DNA of 64,000 nucleotides from Siphonodentalium dalli. Taxonomy: Eukaryota; Mollusca; Scaphopoda; Gadilida; Siphonodentaliidae. The DNA lies in assembly GCA_032622095.1 (NCBI GenBank), contig CP136063.1:183563956-183627955 (forward strand). The letters run 5' to 3'. Every line of letters begins with the position of its first letter. Within the stretch, counting starts at the first letter, position 1. The notes under the pieces were generated by a model. It was given only the letters and a program-made list of their open reading frames with translations. It was not told where the DNA came from and did no database searches. Made by a program: the position numbers and the translations under genes. Below, one piece after another: positions 28,101 to 42,221 of the stretch.

Positions 28101-31100
28101 CAGTCTGTTACTTCAGTTCAAACACCCAAATCGCGATTTTAATTTTACTGGATCAACATAATATTGAGCTTCACAAAAATACCTTGCGCTCATCTACTCA
28201 CAACTGTCTTGATATATTTTAAGTGACATTTGCTTAAGGATTTACCCATATGTTTTCATTCAAATTCGGAAGAGAAAATAGCTTTTAGTTGACTTTTCAT
28301 GCGGTAAATCATGCCGTGTCAGCTTCGCCATGCCATCTTTAATCTTATCCCAAGATTAAATGAAACAAACATTTTGATTGGCTCCTCAAAATGGTCTCTC
28401 GCTATGTGTTTATAAGTAGGATTTCAATTGAATTTCACTGGTTAGAACGTATGGAAAGCCACGTGCTTAACCATATTGACAAAATAGAAAACACAGTAAG
28501 CGATGGATAAAATTATACAGTAGAATACGAATCTATTGACCGCTCGTGCTTCCGTATATCTTCCTCTCCTAATGGGAGTCCAGTCACTTTGGGAAAAATA
28601 TTTCTCTATTTAGCTCATTTGGCACCTGTGCCCGACCTGATTAGTCCCCCAGCATATATAGAGTACATTTCTGAGTTGTCTGTACAATTGCAGGAACTGG
28701 GAGACCAAGAGAAATCAAAGGTAGTAAATGCTTAAATTTTAAGATGTATTGTCATTTCTGGACCTCGTTACTGATGTTTCATGTATAAATGTAGGTTAAA
28801 GCATGGTGGTGAGTGTATAAGAGAAATAAATTATCCACGTGTCTTTGAAGAGTTGTATATTTTGAAAAACATTCATCACCATGTTATAACCTAGCTACTT
28901 ATAGCACACAATGGGTCAATGATGATTTACCAAATTTAATATAATTGGCCATGGTTCATTCTGATTAAACTTGATGATTATTATTCTCAATATTAGGTGT
29001 TGTGATATCTGCATGTGTCGTGGTTTAATTGGGTCACTGTTTGATTGGTTAATAATTGGATGCCAGTCATTTCACACAGATTTAATGATTGGCATGTCAG
29101 TTATAACTGATTAAATAGATCACAAATATGTCAGTATACATGTATGTCTGTGTCTATACTCAACAGAAAGGTGTATGTATGGAAATATCTGCACTGTTTC
29201 AACAATAGAGGTGTGTTATACTAGCATATCCAGACATGTTCACAGATGAATTGACATGAAATGCATGTAGGCCTAGTTCTAGATGAAGAAGAAATGCTTG
29301 TAGATCTGTAGATGGACACTAAATTACTTGTAGACCTGTAGACGTAGTAACATTGCCACCTCTTTATATACTGTGTCCACAATGGAGGTATCGTATGACC
29401 TGAAGAGAAAAGAAAAGTCAACTGGGGATTATTTGTATGAATAAAAGCTAACCCTTTCATGACGGGAGCTGCGCTGGTGCATCATTAAAGATCCTGTGCC
29501 AGTGCATTCTCTCATATACCTGAGTCTCCCATAGGGAGCTTCACATATATAAGAAAATGCATTGGCTTACAAGGTCAAGGTGAATATTGTTAAGCCAATG
29601 CATTCTCTGATATATGCAAAGCTCCCTATGGGAGACTCAAATTTATAAGAGAATGCATTAGCACAGTGTTTTCGCCAAATTTCAGGAAATCTTGAACCAT
29701 GCTCCAAAGCAGTCAGAAATAGAGTTCCTTATTTTTTGCAAAAACAACATTTATAATCAAAGACATGGAATGGTCTTCCAAAGGGACCAGCCTAGAGAAT
29801 TCAAATTGGATTATTGGGGATAAATGAACTGATATCAGGGAGAAGTCATAAAGGCTGAAGTTCAATTTACTCTCTAACATCATCTTTCTGAAATCCAATA
29901 AGTATTATGCAATAAAAGAGCTCATTTATAATACCATTAATATGAGTTAACCCTTTACCCAACAGAAGGGCCCTGTGCCAATGCATTCTCTTATATATGC
30001 GAGTCGACCATTAAATATTATAAAATTGTTAAAGAATGTAAGAAAAAATGGTAAAAAGTGTTAAAAAAAGATTGTTTTTAGGCCAATGCATTCTCTTATA
30101 TATGCGAGGCGACCTATGGTCGACTCGCATATATAAGAGAATGCATTGGCACAGGGCATAACTGTAACTATCACAATGTGGTCAAGGAGCCGGTTCCAAT
30201 GAAATCCATATTTGTATGGTTCTATTGAGACAGACCGAAGATATTTTAGGCTGTTGAAGCTTTATTTGGCCGGTTTTGGCCGGTTTGTTGGGTAAAGGGT
30301 TAAGTGCACACAATTATAATCAGTGAATACACTTCAAATGTGCTGTTTTGAAATATACATACTGCAATAAGAGAGAGAAGTCACTTCTCCCTGGGACAAA
30401 AGTAGGGAGAAGTGACACATTTTAGGGAGAAGAAATCTCCCAAGTCACCCTCTAGGTTTTTCCTGTCTACTACTTCAGTCCTGCAAACCATGGGATATCC
30501 CTAATATTACATTGAAAATCGTGTATTGAGCATGTGACCCAATTGCCAAACAACATCAAAATCGTAAATTGATACATTCTTTGCCAATTTTGTACCACTC
30601 GTTTGGCTGACTAACCAGGAACCACATGACGCATGTGGGTTACATGAACAGTCTTTATTTCTGTCAGCATGCCAGCTATTTCATTATGTTTGTTAGATAA
30701 CCTATCTATTTTTCTTGGCACTGGTGACTGAAAGCCTTAGGGCATATGTGAATCTTTAGCTATAATCTGATGGATTGTCTTGATGCAGGGTTTCCACTGG
30801 AGAGGCAGTATGTCCCCCTTTAGAGTCCCTTTCCCCAAGCCTATATGACCCCTCCGACATATTTCCCCACCCGATCGACAGATTAATGCCTATATCACCA
30901 ATATATTTCCCACTAAATAAAACCAACAGTGATTGATTAACAAAGATAATTATATTTGCCATCTAATTAATGCTAACCACCAATTAACCATTTTACAGAA
31001 AAATTTATTCTCTTCATGGATACACACATCAACAATTATCGAAGTGGACATCGCTGAGTCACGTGTTTGATTATGTCTGATTGTATAGTGATTACGTGGT

Positions 31101-34100
31101 CAAATAACAGATGTTGCTGTTCCGATTTGTACTGATTAATGATTATGTTGAGCAGATATAAGCCGGTGAAGGTCGATTAGGAATATTCATTGTATAAATA
31201 TGTTTTCATGAGTTTAGCGAAGTCGGATTTAGAAATAAATTGCAAATTTTAACAGTTTCCTCTACGGTTGTTGATTGTGGTACACAAGTTTTACCGACAG
31301 ATTTCTTGCTTGTTTCGTTGCAAAATTTTACCTACGATATTTTAAGCAGTGTCAAATGACAACACCCCCACATTACTTAAAGTGTTGTGAAACACTCCAG
31401 TAGGGTGATCGAATAGAAATGGAGAATAATCTTGCTCAAAGTAGTTATTTTCACAAATGTTATCTCCAATTTGACAGCACACACCATATTCTTACAAATT
31501 AATTAAATGCAGTGACTCTCGATGGCGAAATCGTTTGTTTATCGGCGATAGTTGCATCCCAAGTCGAGAAGTAAATATTTACAATTGAGCATAGTTCAGA
31601 CAATGTTTTCTGTGGAGAGTTATGGTCGATTTGCTTGAGATTTTGGCCGATGTCAGTAGTATGCTACATTCATCCAATTGGCATAGTACCTGAATACTAA
31701 CTTATCAGTTTCACTCACCCGAACAAGTCCATAATATGTCCTTAACCTTTCAGTTTGTTAAAATAAAAAAGAAATTATAGCTCCTTGACTTGTCTACTTA
31801 TATTAATGTGGACATTCATAATTTGGGATTAATAATGGGCTGATTTACTACTAGTACTTGTAATATGCAACTGGTTGCATTGGGGGAGCTTTTCCCCCAG
31901 CAGCTATTGGGGTCCCATTCCCTCAACCCCTCGTGGAAACCCTGCTTGACGCCAACTTGAAAACATGGATCAGTTGATGTTAAATTCTATTGAGATGTGG
32001 AGCAGACAATATATTGGGAGGCTCCATAGCATCCGCTCATCAATCCTTACCAGATGTCAGTAGAAGATTCCCATTTCATTATTCCAGTTCTTTACCGATC
32101 TTAATCATTACATGAAATTCAGATTACATGTAATCAGTGTATATAGAGAATACAAATCAAAGAAATCAAAATTACTCTGACTCAACCGAATCAGAGGTGC
32201 TGCGACAAATAAACGCGGGGATTTACGAAGACAAGACAAGATAAGCATTTTTAGTCAATTATTAGCTTTCAAAAATATGGAGGTTCAGAACATGACAGTG
32301 CATCTTTGCTTAATATCTGGGGTTGGATAGTCCCGTATGTATATACATGTATGTTTCAGCAAAATGCTGATATGGATAAGGTATGTCTTATGATCTTAAG
32401 CTAATTCAGATACATATCATTAATACCTAAGTAACTTAAGGGGCATCAACATTTACAATATGTCACCATAATCTATGCTTTCTAAGCTTCAACTAATTTA
32501 GATGCTTAAAGGGGGACTATACACTAAACCCGGCCATTTATCTGACCATCTCCTATTATACTCAACTTAAAGTATGCAACAAATGAATGAATTTGTGCCA
32601 TGTATGAGAACAAAATTAATTCATTTACTTTATGAACGATGTAAAACATGGTAATAATAATGAAAATGATTTTATGGCTTGAGTCACTTAACTCATTTTC
32701 ATTGTAATTACCATATTTTTTACATCGTTCATAGAGCACATGAGTGTATTTTGCACTCATCCATGGCCCATATTCATTCATATGTTGCATACGTTCTGTG
32801 GAATATAATAGGAGATGGTCCTATAAATGGCTGGATTTAGTGTACAGTACCCCTTTAATCTGTATGCTTTACTTGATGGGGGTCACCATTTCTAATTTAA
32901 CTAAAAACAATATGTGCTTTCTTTCTTCATTTTTTATATCTTACAGGTAACCTTCTTCATTTATCTGCTAACCATTTTATTTGGCACGAGGGGTTTATCT
33001 AGAAACCTCTTTTCTAATAACAGAATCCATGCTTTCTGACATTTAGCATCCACTGCCATCCAGGCACATCAAAATTTATTGGTTAAAGCAACTTCTTTGC
33101 ATTCTGACATTAATAGCTAATTGTGTATTTAACTCAATGGGTCACCATCCAATGACTTGATACAATCACACAATAAGTGGGAGATGTGTAAAGCTTATGT
33201 ATTTTACAAATGGGTATATATCCAGGATATATAGCCGAAATAATGTATTTTCTAACAACCCATGCATTTGTTTTATTGAGCAGCTGCCTGCAGCAATTTG
33301 ACGCTTAACTATGGTCTAATATAATTGCAGGCCATGAAAGTTTGATTATTCAGACTCCATAAAATTTGGATCAAACAGCAACATCAAACCAATGAAACAA
33401 ACTGCTAATCAATTTCCAATCTATCAGCTGAGAACAATTAGAAGATAATTACAACCAGACAATAATTTAACCGACACAAACAAATTGATCTCAAATTTAT
33501 AAAAAAATATAAGAAACAAAACACATATTTTCAGCGCTATATTGACAAATTTGTTCGGAAATCTTCCATGTTGGTATGAGATACCTCTTACCAAATTACA
33601 ATAAAGCCCTAAATAATCGACTCCTTAACCACAGCAGGATTATGGGTTATTTTTCAGGATCTATTCGGAAATATGGCTTGTTGCCATTCATCGGTGAGAG
33701 ATTTCTGATGAATGGCAACAAGCCATATTTCCGACTAAATCCTGAAAAGTTACCCATAATTCTGCTGTGGTTAAAGAGGATTATTTAGGGCATTACTGTA
33801 TGTATACATAATTTTGTGGTTCGATTGAGCCATGTTCATGTAAAGCATGTTCTTTATACCTCCCTGCCCGGGGTTACTTATTTAATTACTTGACACATCT
33901 CACCATGGTTGGGGCGATTACATGCCAATGTAAACGAAATAACTTTTGATTTACATGATTACCATTATGAATACTGATTTCATTTTGTCCAATGTAAACT
34001 GATTATGATTACAATTACTTTAGTAACTCATGGTGAGATGATCTCACATCTCCCAGCATGAGTTTTGTAATAATCATTAAAACAGAACACAAGCCTTTGA

Positions 34101-37100
34101 TGATTTAACAAACAAGAGCTACGCTGGGCGTGCAAAAGACGCCCTCTCTGGGGAAAAAAGGGGCATATCTCTGGTAAAAATTGGCGGACGGAACTCAAAT
34201 TTGAACTTGACCTGTGTTTTGGTGGGAGAAAGTAATATACCAAATTATCATTGAATCCGATAAGCTCTAGTAAAGTTATCATCCGGACAACAAATTTCAG
34301 GGATTTTCTAAGTCAAATTACGTCAAATAAGGGGCACAACTCCGGTGACAATTGGCGGACGGAACCCAAATTCGAACTTGAGCTGTCTTTTCTCCTAATA
34401 AACCCACATACCAAATTTGATTGAAATCGGTTCACTCTAGTTAAAGTTATCATCCGGACAACAAATTTCAGGGATTTTCTAAGTCAAATTACGTAAAAAA
34501 AGGGGCCATAACTCTCGCAAAAATTATCGGATTAAAACGAAATTCGGACTTGAGCTGTATTTCGATATATGTATGTTTTGCGTATAAACATTCCAAAATC
34601 GAGTTATCATCCGGAAACCAAAAAACATAAGAAAAACTGAATTTTCTGAGTCGAAAAAGGGGCATAACTCTGCCAAAAATGGTCGGACAGAACCCAAGTT
34701 CGAACTTGACCTGTGTTTTGGTGGGAGAAAGTAATATACCAAATTTGGATTCATTCCGATAAACTATACTAAAGTTATCATCCGGACAACAAATTTCAAG
34801 GATTTTCTAAGTCAAAAAACGTCAAATAAGGGGCATAACTCCGGTGAAAATTGGCAGGCGGAACCCAAATTCGAACTTGAACTTACATTTCGGCTAATAA
34901 ACCCACATACCAAATTTTATTAAATTTGGTTCACTCTAACTAAAGTTATCATCCGGACAACAGGTTAACGGACGGACGCCCGCCCGCCCGGACGCCCGGA
35001 CGGACAGACCAATACTATAATACGGCCTTTTTTTCAAAAGGGCGTATAAAAATGAGCGCTGTAATTGTTCATCTGGAGATATTGGTTTTCTTTCCGTCCT
35101 TGAAAATATCTCAAACATTGTTTATCAGATCTCATAGACATTTGGTAAATGATTGACTATCAGGATTGTTTATCAGATCTCATAGACATTTGGTAAATGA
35201 TTGACTATCAGGATTGTTTATCAGATCTCATAGACATTTGGTAAATGATCGACTATCAGGATTGTTTATCAGATCTCATAGACATTTGGTAAATGATTGA
35301 CTATCAGGATTGTTTATCAGATCTCATAGACATTTGGTAAATGATCGACTATCAGGATTGTTTTAAAAACAGGGTCTCATGATGTTTTAAATAATCTATT
35401 GGAAGAAATTGGTTTTCTGTCTGTCCACACAAAGATGTAGCCATAGAAATATTCAACAGCACAGTAATGCCCTAAATAATCGACTCCTTAACCACAGCAG
35501 AATTATGGGTAATTTTTCAGGATTTAGTTGGAAATATTTCCCTTTATTCTGCTGTGGTTAAGGAGTCGATTATTCAGGGCATTACGGTACCTCCCCCCTT
35601 GAATCAGACCAAACTCCCATGAAATATAATCATTTGCACACACCCCACCCTTGGTTTGGGAATTTCCAACTTGTACCTCAAACTTTCCAACTGTTCACGG
35701 GGGGAGAACTGCGACATGAGGATCGGTTGCATTCCGATAAAGAGACGGTGGAAATCCGATAAACGAGACGGTTCGCTTTCGGCGACAAACGAGATTTTCT
35801 TCGTGTTTGGGCATTCAAAAAACGGAATTGCCGTGACAAATCAGGTTTCATATCATCATATCGTTATTTTAGTTACTAATATCCATCAAAATCTAGACGC
35901 TACATTGAGTAAAACCAATAGAATCGCCATTTCGAAGTCACGCGACGGTTCGTCTTCCGATAAAAAACGAACCGTCGCATGTCTTTTATCGGAAAACGAA
36001 CCGTCGCGTGACTTTTAAATGGCTATTCTCTTGATTTTAGTCACAGTAGCGTCTAGATTTTGATGCATATTAGTAACTTAAATAACGATATGATGATATG
36101 AAAACTGAGGGGTCACCGAAATTCCATTTGAATGCCTGAACACGAAGAAAATCTCGTTTGTCGCCGAAAACGAACCGTCTCAGATCGAATAGCCGCCGTC
36201 TCGTTTATCGGAATTCCACCGTCTCTTTATCGGAATGCAACCGATCCTCACGTCGCAGTTCTCCCCCCGTGCTGTTGGTAATTTCCAACCTGACATACCC
36301 AACCAGTTTGGAAAAACTGATGATCATTTCATACCAAAGTGGAAAAATATGCTGGTGTTGGTCTAAAACAAACATATTCGCCACTAAGTAATGATTGGAA
36401 AGTCAAACAATCTGAATAATTTCAACCTAATTATGGTGTAAAATTTCCAACTAATTTTGTATCAGGCATGAAATTTCCAACTGTCGAGAATTTTGCCCAA
36501 AGTTGGGGCAAACCCCCCTACCTGTTGCTACATCCCTGGATGCATTCTCAAGAGAATTTCCAATGACTTGTATTTTCTATTATATAATTATCCCTGTTTT
36601 ATTTCCCATATCTAAAACTTGACCTTATGGCCTTTTACACAGATCTATCAGCCATTTGTAATTATTGTAGAGAATTCACCTGTGACCCGTGTTCACTTTA
36701 GCATAAGTATTTCTAAAACCATAGATGCATTCTCTTGTTTTGTATTACATTCTATTAGATTACATTCCATGAAAATAATGACTGAACTTCACTATCACTT
36801 TACGTTATTTATGGGTTGTGCTTATCAGAAGACAAATTATCTGATCTGAAATTCCATGTTTTATACTGTGAACTTTATTGGCATAAAGTTTATTTGTGTA
36901 CAGATCACTGTTGGTCACATTTTTGAATGCCTCATTAAAATCTAACACAGCAATGTCAATGTGTGTCTTATAAAAGTGAATATGGATATCCCATAGGGAG
37001 CCTCGCAAGAGAATGCACTGGCTTACAAGGTCATGGTAAATATAGTTAGCCCAATGCATTCTCTTATATATGCAAGGCTGCCTATATATGGGAGACTCGC

Positions 37101-40100
37101 ATATATAAGAGAATGCACTGGCACAGGATATTTAATGCTGCACCAGCACATCTCCAACATTGAAAGGGCTAAACAACATAAACCATTGACAACATGACAC
37201 AGTTCCGAGAGTGGAATAATGTCTGAAGGCTCGCATATATAAGAGCATATATTAGCACAGGGTTTTCGAAAAATTTCAGGAAGGTTTAATATCATTGAAC
37301 ATTATTTAAACTGAAAAGTGGTAGTCCTGATGTTGTGCTTCATTGTGGTTTGGCTCAGAACAAACTGGTATAGAAAACTTAATAAACGCAACAGTTAACT
37401 CGTCTCCCATGAGATGCAATGATTATTGTACCACCATGACCAAAGAAAATGGTGTGTATAGTGTATTACATGATCTACAGTAATGCCCCAAATAATCCTT
37501 AACCACAGCAGAATTATGGGTAATTTTTAAAGATTTAGTCGGCAATATGGCTTGTTGCCATTCATAGGAAATCTCTCACTGAGAGCTTTCTGATGAATGG
37601 CAACAAGCATATTTCCGACTAAATCCTGAAATATTATCCATAATTTTGCTGTGGTTAAGGAGTCGATTATTTAGGGCATTACTGTAATCCTCCATCCGTC
37701 TGTCTGTCCATCTGGGCAGATATCTCAACCACCGGTTGTCGGATCTTGATGAAAATTGGTATGGATGTTCACTACTATAAGGAGATTCAATGGAGTGTTC
37801 AATCGTTTTGTTTTGGATTTTCTGTTCTAGGGTTATTATTCATCATTGTTAATCTGGAAATTTTGATTTTTTTTGTCCATCCGAGCAGATATCTCAACCA
37901 TATACGTTGTTGGATATTAATGAAATTTGTTATGTATGTTCACCACTATGAGGACATTCAATGGAGTGTTCAATCGTTTTATTCAGGTTTTCTGTTCTAG
38001 AGTTATTCATCTTTGTTTATCTGAAAATGTTGATTTTTGGTATCTCAGCCATAGGTTCTAGGTATGGCCACACTAGGCAGTATGCCACATGGGGGTATGC
38101 ACCGGGTGACAGCCCAGCTCTTGTTTTCACCAGGCTAATCTTATGATAATAATCCTTCACATCTCACTCAAGGAGAAGCATCATACACTACTAAGAACAA
38201 TTACTATCATCTACAGTAATGCTCTAAGTAATCGACTTCTTAACCACAGCAGAATTATGGGTAACTTTTCAGGATTTAGTTGGAAATATGGCTTGTTGCT
38301 ATATACCTGTCATACCTGCACACACCCATATGATATATGCAACATTGTAATTAAAGTTGAATATTTGTGGCTAAAGCATGCATTCTAATTGGTCAAGAGC
38401 TGCTAACTTTGATTTGATTCACCAGAAATGTCTGCGGAAGACTGCCCAAATTTTGTATAGAGCATGCTACTATTTAATTAACCATATGTGTCAAATACGT
38501 CACTGCACATTTGTTGCCATTCAACGGAAAGCTCTCAGTGAGAGCTTTCCGGTGAATGGCAACAAGCCATATCTCCGACTAAATCCTGAAAAGTTACCCA
38601 TAATTCTGCTGTGGTTAAGAAGTTGATTACTTAGAGCATTACTGTATTTATTTGTATATCTTGTAGGAAGACAGTCTGAAGATTGCCATCCTCGATTATT
38701 TGAAGCGACACCATGAATCGGATAAGGATACATACACGATGGTCGCACTCAACTTCACGATGCATCGGGAGATTGCACAAATGCTCGAGGAATGTGCAGC
38801 TTCTCATCTGGATTCTCTCAGAAAAAAAACCCTTGGTATTTATCGTAATAAAAAAACCTTCGTATATGCAATCACTGTTGTTTTCGATGCATCTGTCGGC
38901 TTATAGAAGTGTCTGATGCCGAATTACATACTGTATAATTTCACGATTCGAAATTATAGTTCGGCATCAGACACTTCTATACGCCGACAGATGCATCGAA
39001 AATGACGTTGATTGCTTATAATTATGACAATCTGCATAAATAAGTTGGTGATTACATTAGTTTTATGAAGAAACTATATTAAAACACTAAAATAATAAAA
39101 CTATCCAAGTGATACTTGTGTCTGGACTCTTTTAACGGAAAATGGGAAATTGGGTCGAAAATAAATTGGGCGACCGTCGAACTTTCCAACTAAACAAAAG
39201 CAAGACACCGTACCCATAAACTATTAAACTGTAGGCCTACTTGCTGGTGTAAAATTCACTTAATTAAGAAGATTCTAGAACATCTATTGTCATCAAGACA
39301 CTCAGAGTCGATAGCAATTCTGAAGCGGTGTTCCTAAACTTCCCCACCGTCTCCGGTGACAAACTCGAAAGGTAAACAATCGCTACAAAGATGCATTCTA
39401 TGCTCTCATGACAACTGTCATGTCCTATTAGTATTGGCCTGAAGCTGGATAAATACTAATACTAATGGTAGAATAGTTATGAAACACATTACTTTATCCC
39501 CAACTAAAGTATCGCATTTCATAGTTTCACGGTATGTTACGGAAACTAAGGACGCGTTTAGGAAATGACGCTGTGATATGGGCCGACCGTTGGTGCATGT
39601 CGCCCAATTTCTTAAAGTATCACTGCGCGTTGTGATGCGGGAAACAACATTCCCCTCAGCTTATTGAGATTGTCGCTACCAAGTGTATCTAAAGGCATTG
39701 AACAATCAAATGCACGCATTTAAGCGAAAGAGAAAGTAGTTGTAATTATATTGTAATAATACACTGGTTGTTAAAAGAAATCCTTGGTATTTATCGTAAA
39801 AATAAACCCTTCGTATTATTTTAATAAAACCCTGGTTGTTAAAAGAAATCCTTGGTATTTATCGTAAAAATAAACCCTTCATATTGTAATAAAACCCTGT
39901 TTATTAAAAGAAATCCTTGGTATTTATCATAAAAATAAAACCTTTGTATTTATTGTATAAATAAACCCTTCGTAACTATTGTAATAAAACCCTGGTTGTT
40001 AAAAGAAGTCCTTGGTATTTATTGTACAAAGAAACCCTTGGTATTTATTGTATAAACAAACCCTTCGTATTTATTGGAAAATAACCCTTGTTTTTAAAAG

Positions 40101-42184
40101 AAATCCTTATTTATTGTTAAAAAAAACCCTTGGTATTTATCGTATAAATAAACCCTTTAACTCTTTCGCTGCCACCCCGCCACACGGACATACTCCCCAG
40201 TGCCAAGCATTCTGGGTGTAAATACAAGTATTTTATGTATATGTGGGTAATGCAATGATTATCGGGTAATTATCGGTGTATTTAGTTGAAACTTCACATG
40301 TGGGTATATATGACAATGACCTATCACCTGCCCCGACGTGGAGACCCATTCAATGTCAAAGCCTTTGGGTCACGTGCCATTGGCGGCCATCTTGGATTTG
40401 CTTTAATTTATGTTTTTCGGTAAATATTTTCAATTCATATATGATTAAATGTTTGTTTTTTGTTCTATTGTTCTATCCCATTAATTAATGCTTCACCAGT
40501 TAATCATATTCCGGCTACTATTCCGTATTTTTCACCGACCTCATTCCGACAGAATTTTTGGACGCTAAACTGATCAGCAGAAAGGAGGCCGCCAAGTCAA
40601 TTATGATGTTTATTTTCCACTCATATATCGCATCCATGCACCAAAAGTTAATTTGTCAATGGTATATTCTGGCTCGGACTGTACTCATAGAACTTCAGGA
40701 GTAGCATGACTTTGACTGACCTTTCTTCTAAATTGTCAGCGCACACCAGCACTCTACATAAAATAAATGAAACCCCGTTGTAATGCAACAAAACAATATA
40801 ATTACGACCCGTAAACCAGGTGCACCCCCGAACTCGCATAAATGCGTATTTGGCAGCGACTGGGTAACTCGCATTTATGCGAGCTTGGCATCGAAAGAGT
40901 TAATAGTATTTATTGTAATAAAACCCTGGTTGTTAAAAGAAATCCTTGGTATTTATAGTACAAAAAACTCTTGGTATTTATCATAAAAATAACACCTGAA
41001 CATTTATCTTGAAAAGAAAACTCCAATTATTCATCATGTAAAGAAAACCCTAAGTTTTATAATAAAAAGAAAGTCCTTGGATACATCGTAAAGAATACTC
41101 TGTATATATCATAATTAGAATATTTATCATAAGAAGTAAACCTTTGGTGGTCCCACTGCCATAATCATCAATCTTAAGATTACAATTCAAGATTATTATC
41201 CAAGTGATGAGTGATGGATCATCAATAGAAGACATTATAAAGAGACATACAGGTATCAAACGTCCATGTACCCCAAAATGTTGCCAGAGTTTTGTCCCCA
41301 CAACAATGGGTCCACAACCTCAATTTTGGTGTGGAATTTATCAAATCCCGACGTTAATTCACAGTAATAAGAATTTCAGCAGCCAAGCATGGTATGCCAG
41401 AACACAGTCACTATTGGTCGAAACTGCCAGTGCATCCATGTACCTCAGATGTTTCTCGCTTGTCATCTTCAACCACTCTGTCATGAGTGACGGGAGCCAT
41501 AGTGACTTTTTATACACCCGTTTATGTATTTGTATGTTATTGGTCTGTCAATCTGTCGGGGCATCTGTCCATCCTTTTGCTTTTGGATGATAACTTTAGA
41601 TAGTCACAACTGAATGGAATGAAATTTGGTATGTGGGATTATTGGCACAAAATACAGCTAAGGTTTGAATTTGGGTTCCGCCCGCCAATTTTCACCAGAG
41701 TTGTGGCCCTTTGTTGGAATTACCACAGTCATATTTTGCCACGCCCTAGTGATGCTCTTATTTTATTGATATCAATTTATGAATTATCCTGCCTGTATGT
41801 CTTCAGACAACACACCTGAAACACAAACAACCTTGAAGAAAATTGTCCAATTCTTCACAGATGCCGCTGAAAGTTATATAAAGGTATGTGTTATCATCAA
41901 TAAGATACAGGGGCATTAATTGCTGTTTAATGATAAGCTCAGCATGAGCCACAAATTTACTTTTGCCAAATAAAGTATTTTTGTCGAATTGTCCGAGTGA
42001 AATTATGGAGTTTGTTTAAAAACTGATTTGTATGTGCTGACAACATCCATTTGAAATAAAGTAGTGTTATTGTTTACTATGCTCACATTATGACCAATCA
42101 AAACTTGTCAATTCAGATTAACGAGATTCTATCTTTCTTTCTCACAATTGCAATGCATATACATGTTGAAATCAAAGGACAATG

Positions 42185-42221
<37 letters not shown>

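Larger units (their letters stand above)
24843..28693. other. First part of the 15 kb spatacsin intron
   Basis: Apart from the MITEs listed separately (25085, 26171, 26668, 27319) and C23 at 27975-27997, this is AT-rich intron with no ORF of interest. 28020-28660 has GAGCTAAATAGCTCATTTGA-type text at both ends (28040 and 28610) around a unique middle, possibly one more inserted element. Confidence 0.5.
28721..38666. other. Second part of the 15 kb spatacsin intron
   Basis: Holds the elements listed separately. Unassigned remainder: 28721-29447, 30304-30784 (with TTCTCCCT/AGGGAGAA inverted text near 30380-30440), 31945-32505, 32859-33598, 33799-34074 (CTCACCATG...CATGGTGAG inverted pair), 35588-35690 and 36277-36965. 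Nothing coding is visible. Confidence 0.5.

Noticed and set aside
35656-36018. 120-codon + strand ORF
   Set aside because: It lies in one arm and the centre of the 576-bp palindrome; the other arm gives mirrored ORFs.
41204-41590. 128-codon + strand ORF
   Set aside because: No recognisable domain, crosses from unique intron into pearl-like repeat text, and lies between two sure spatacsin exons.
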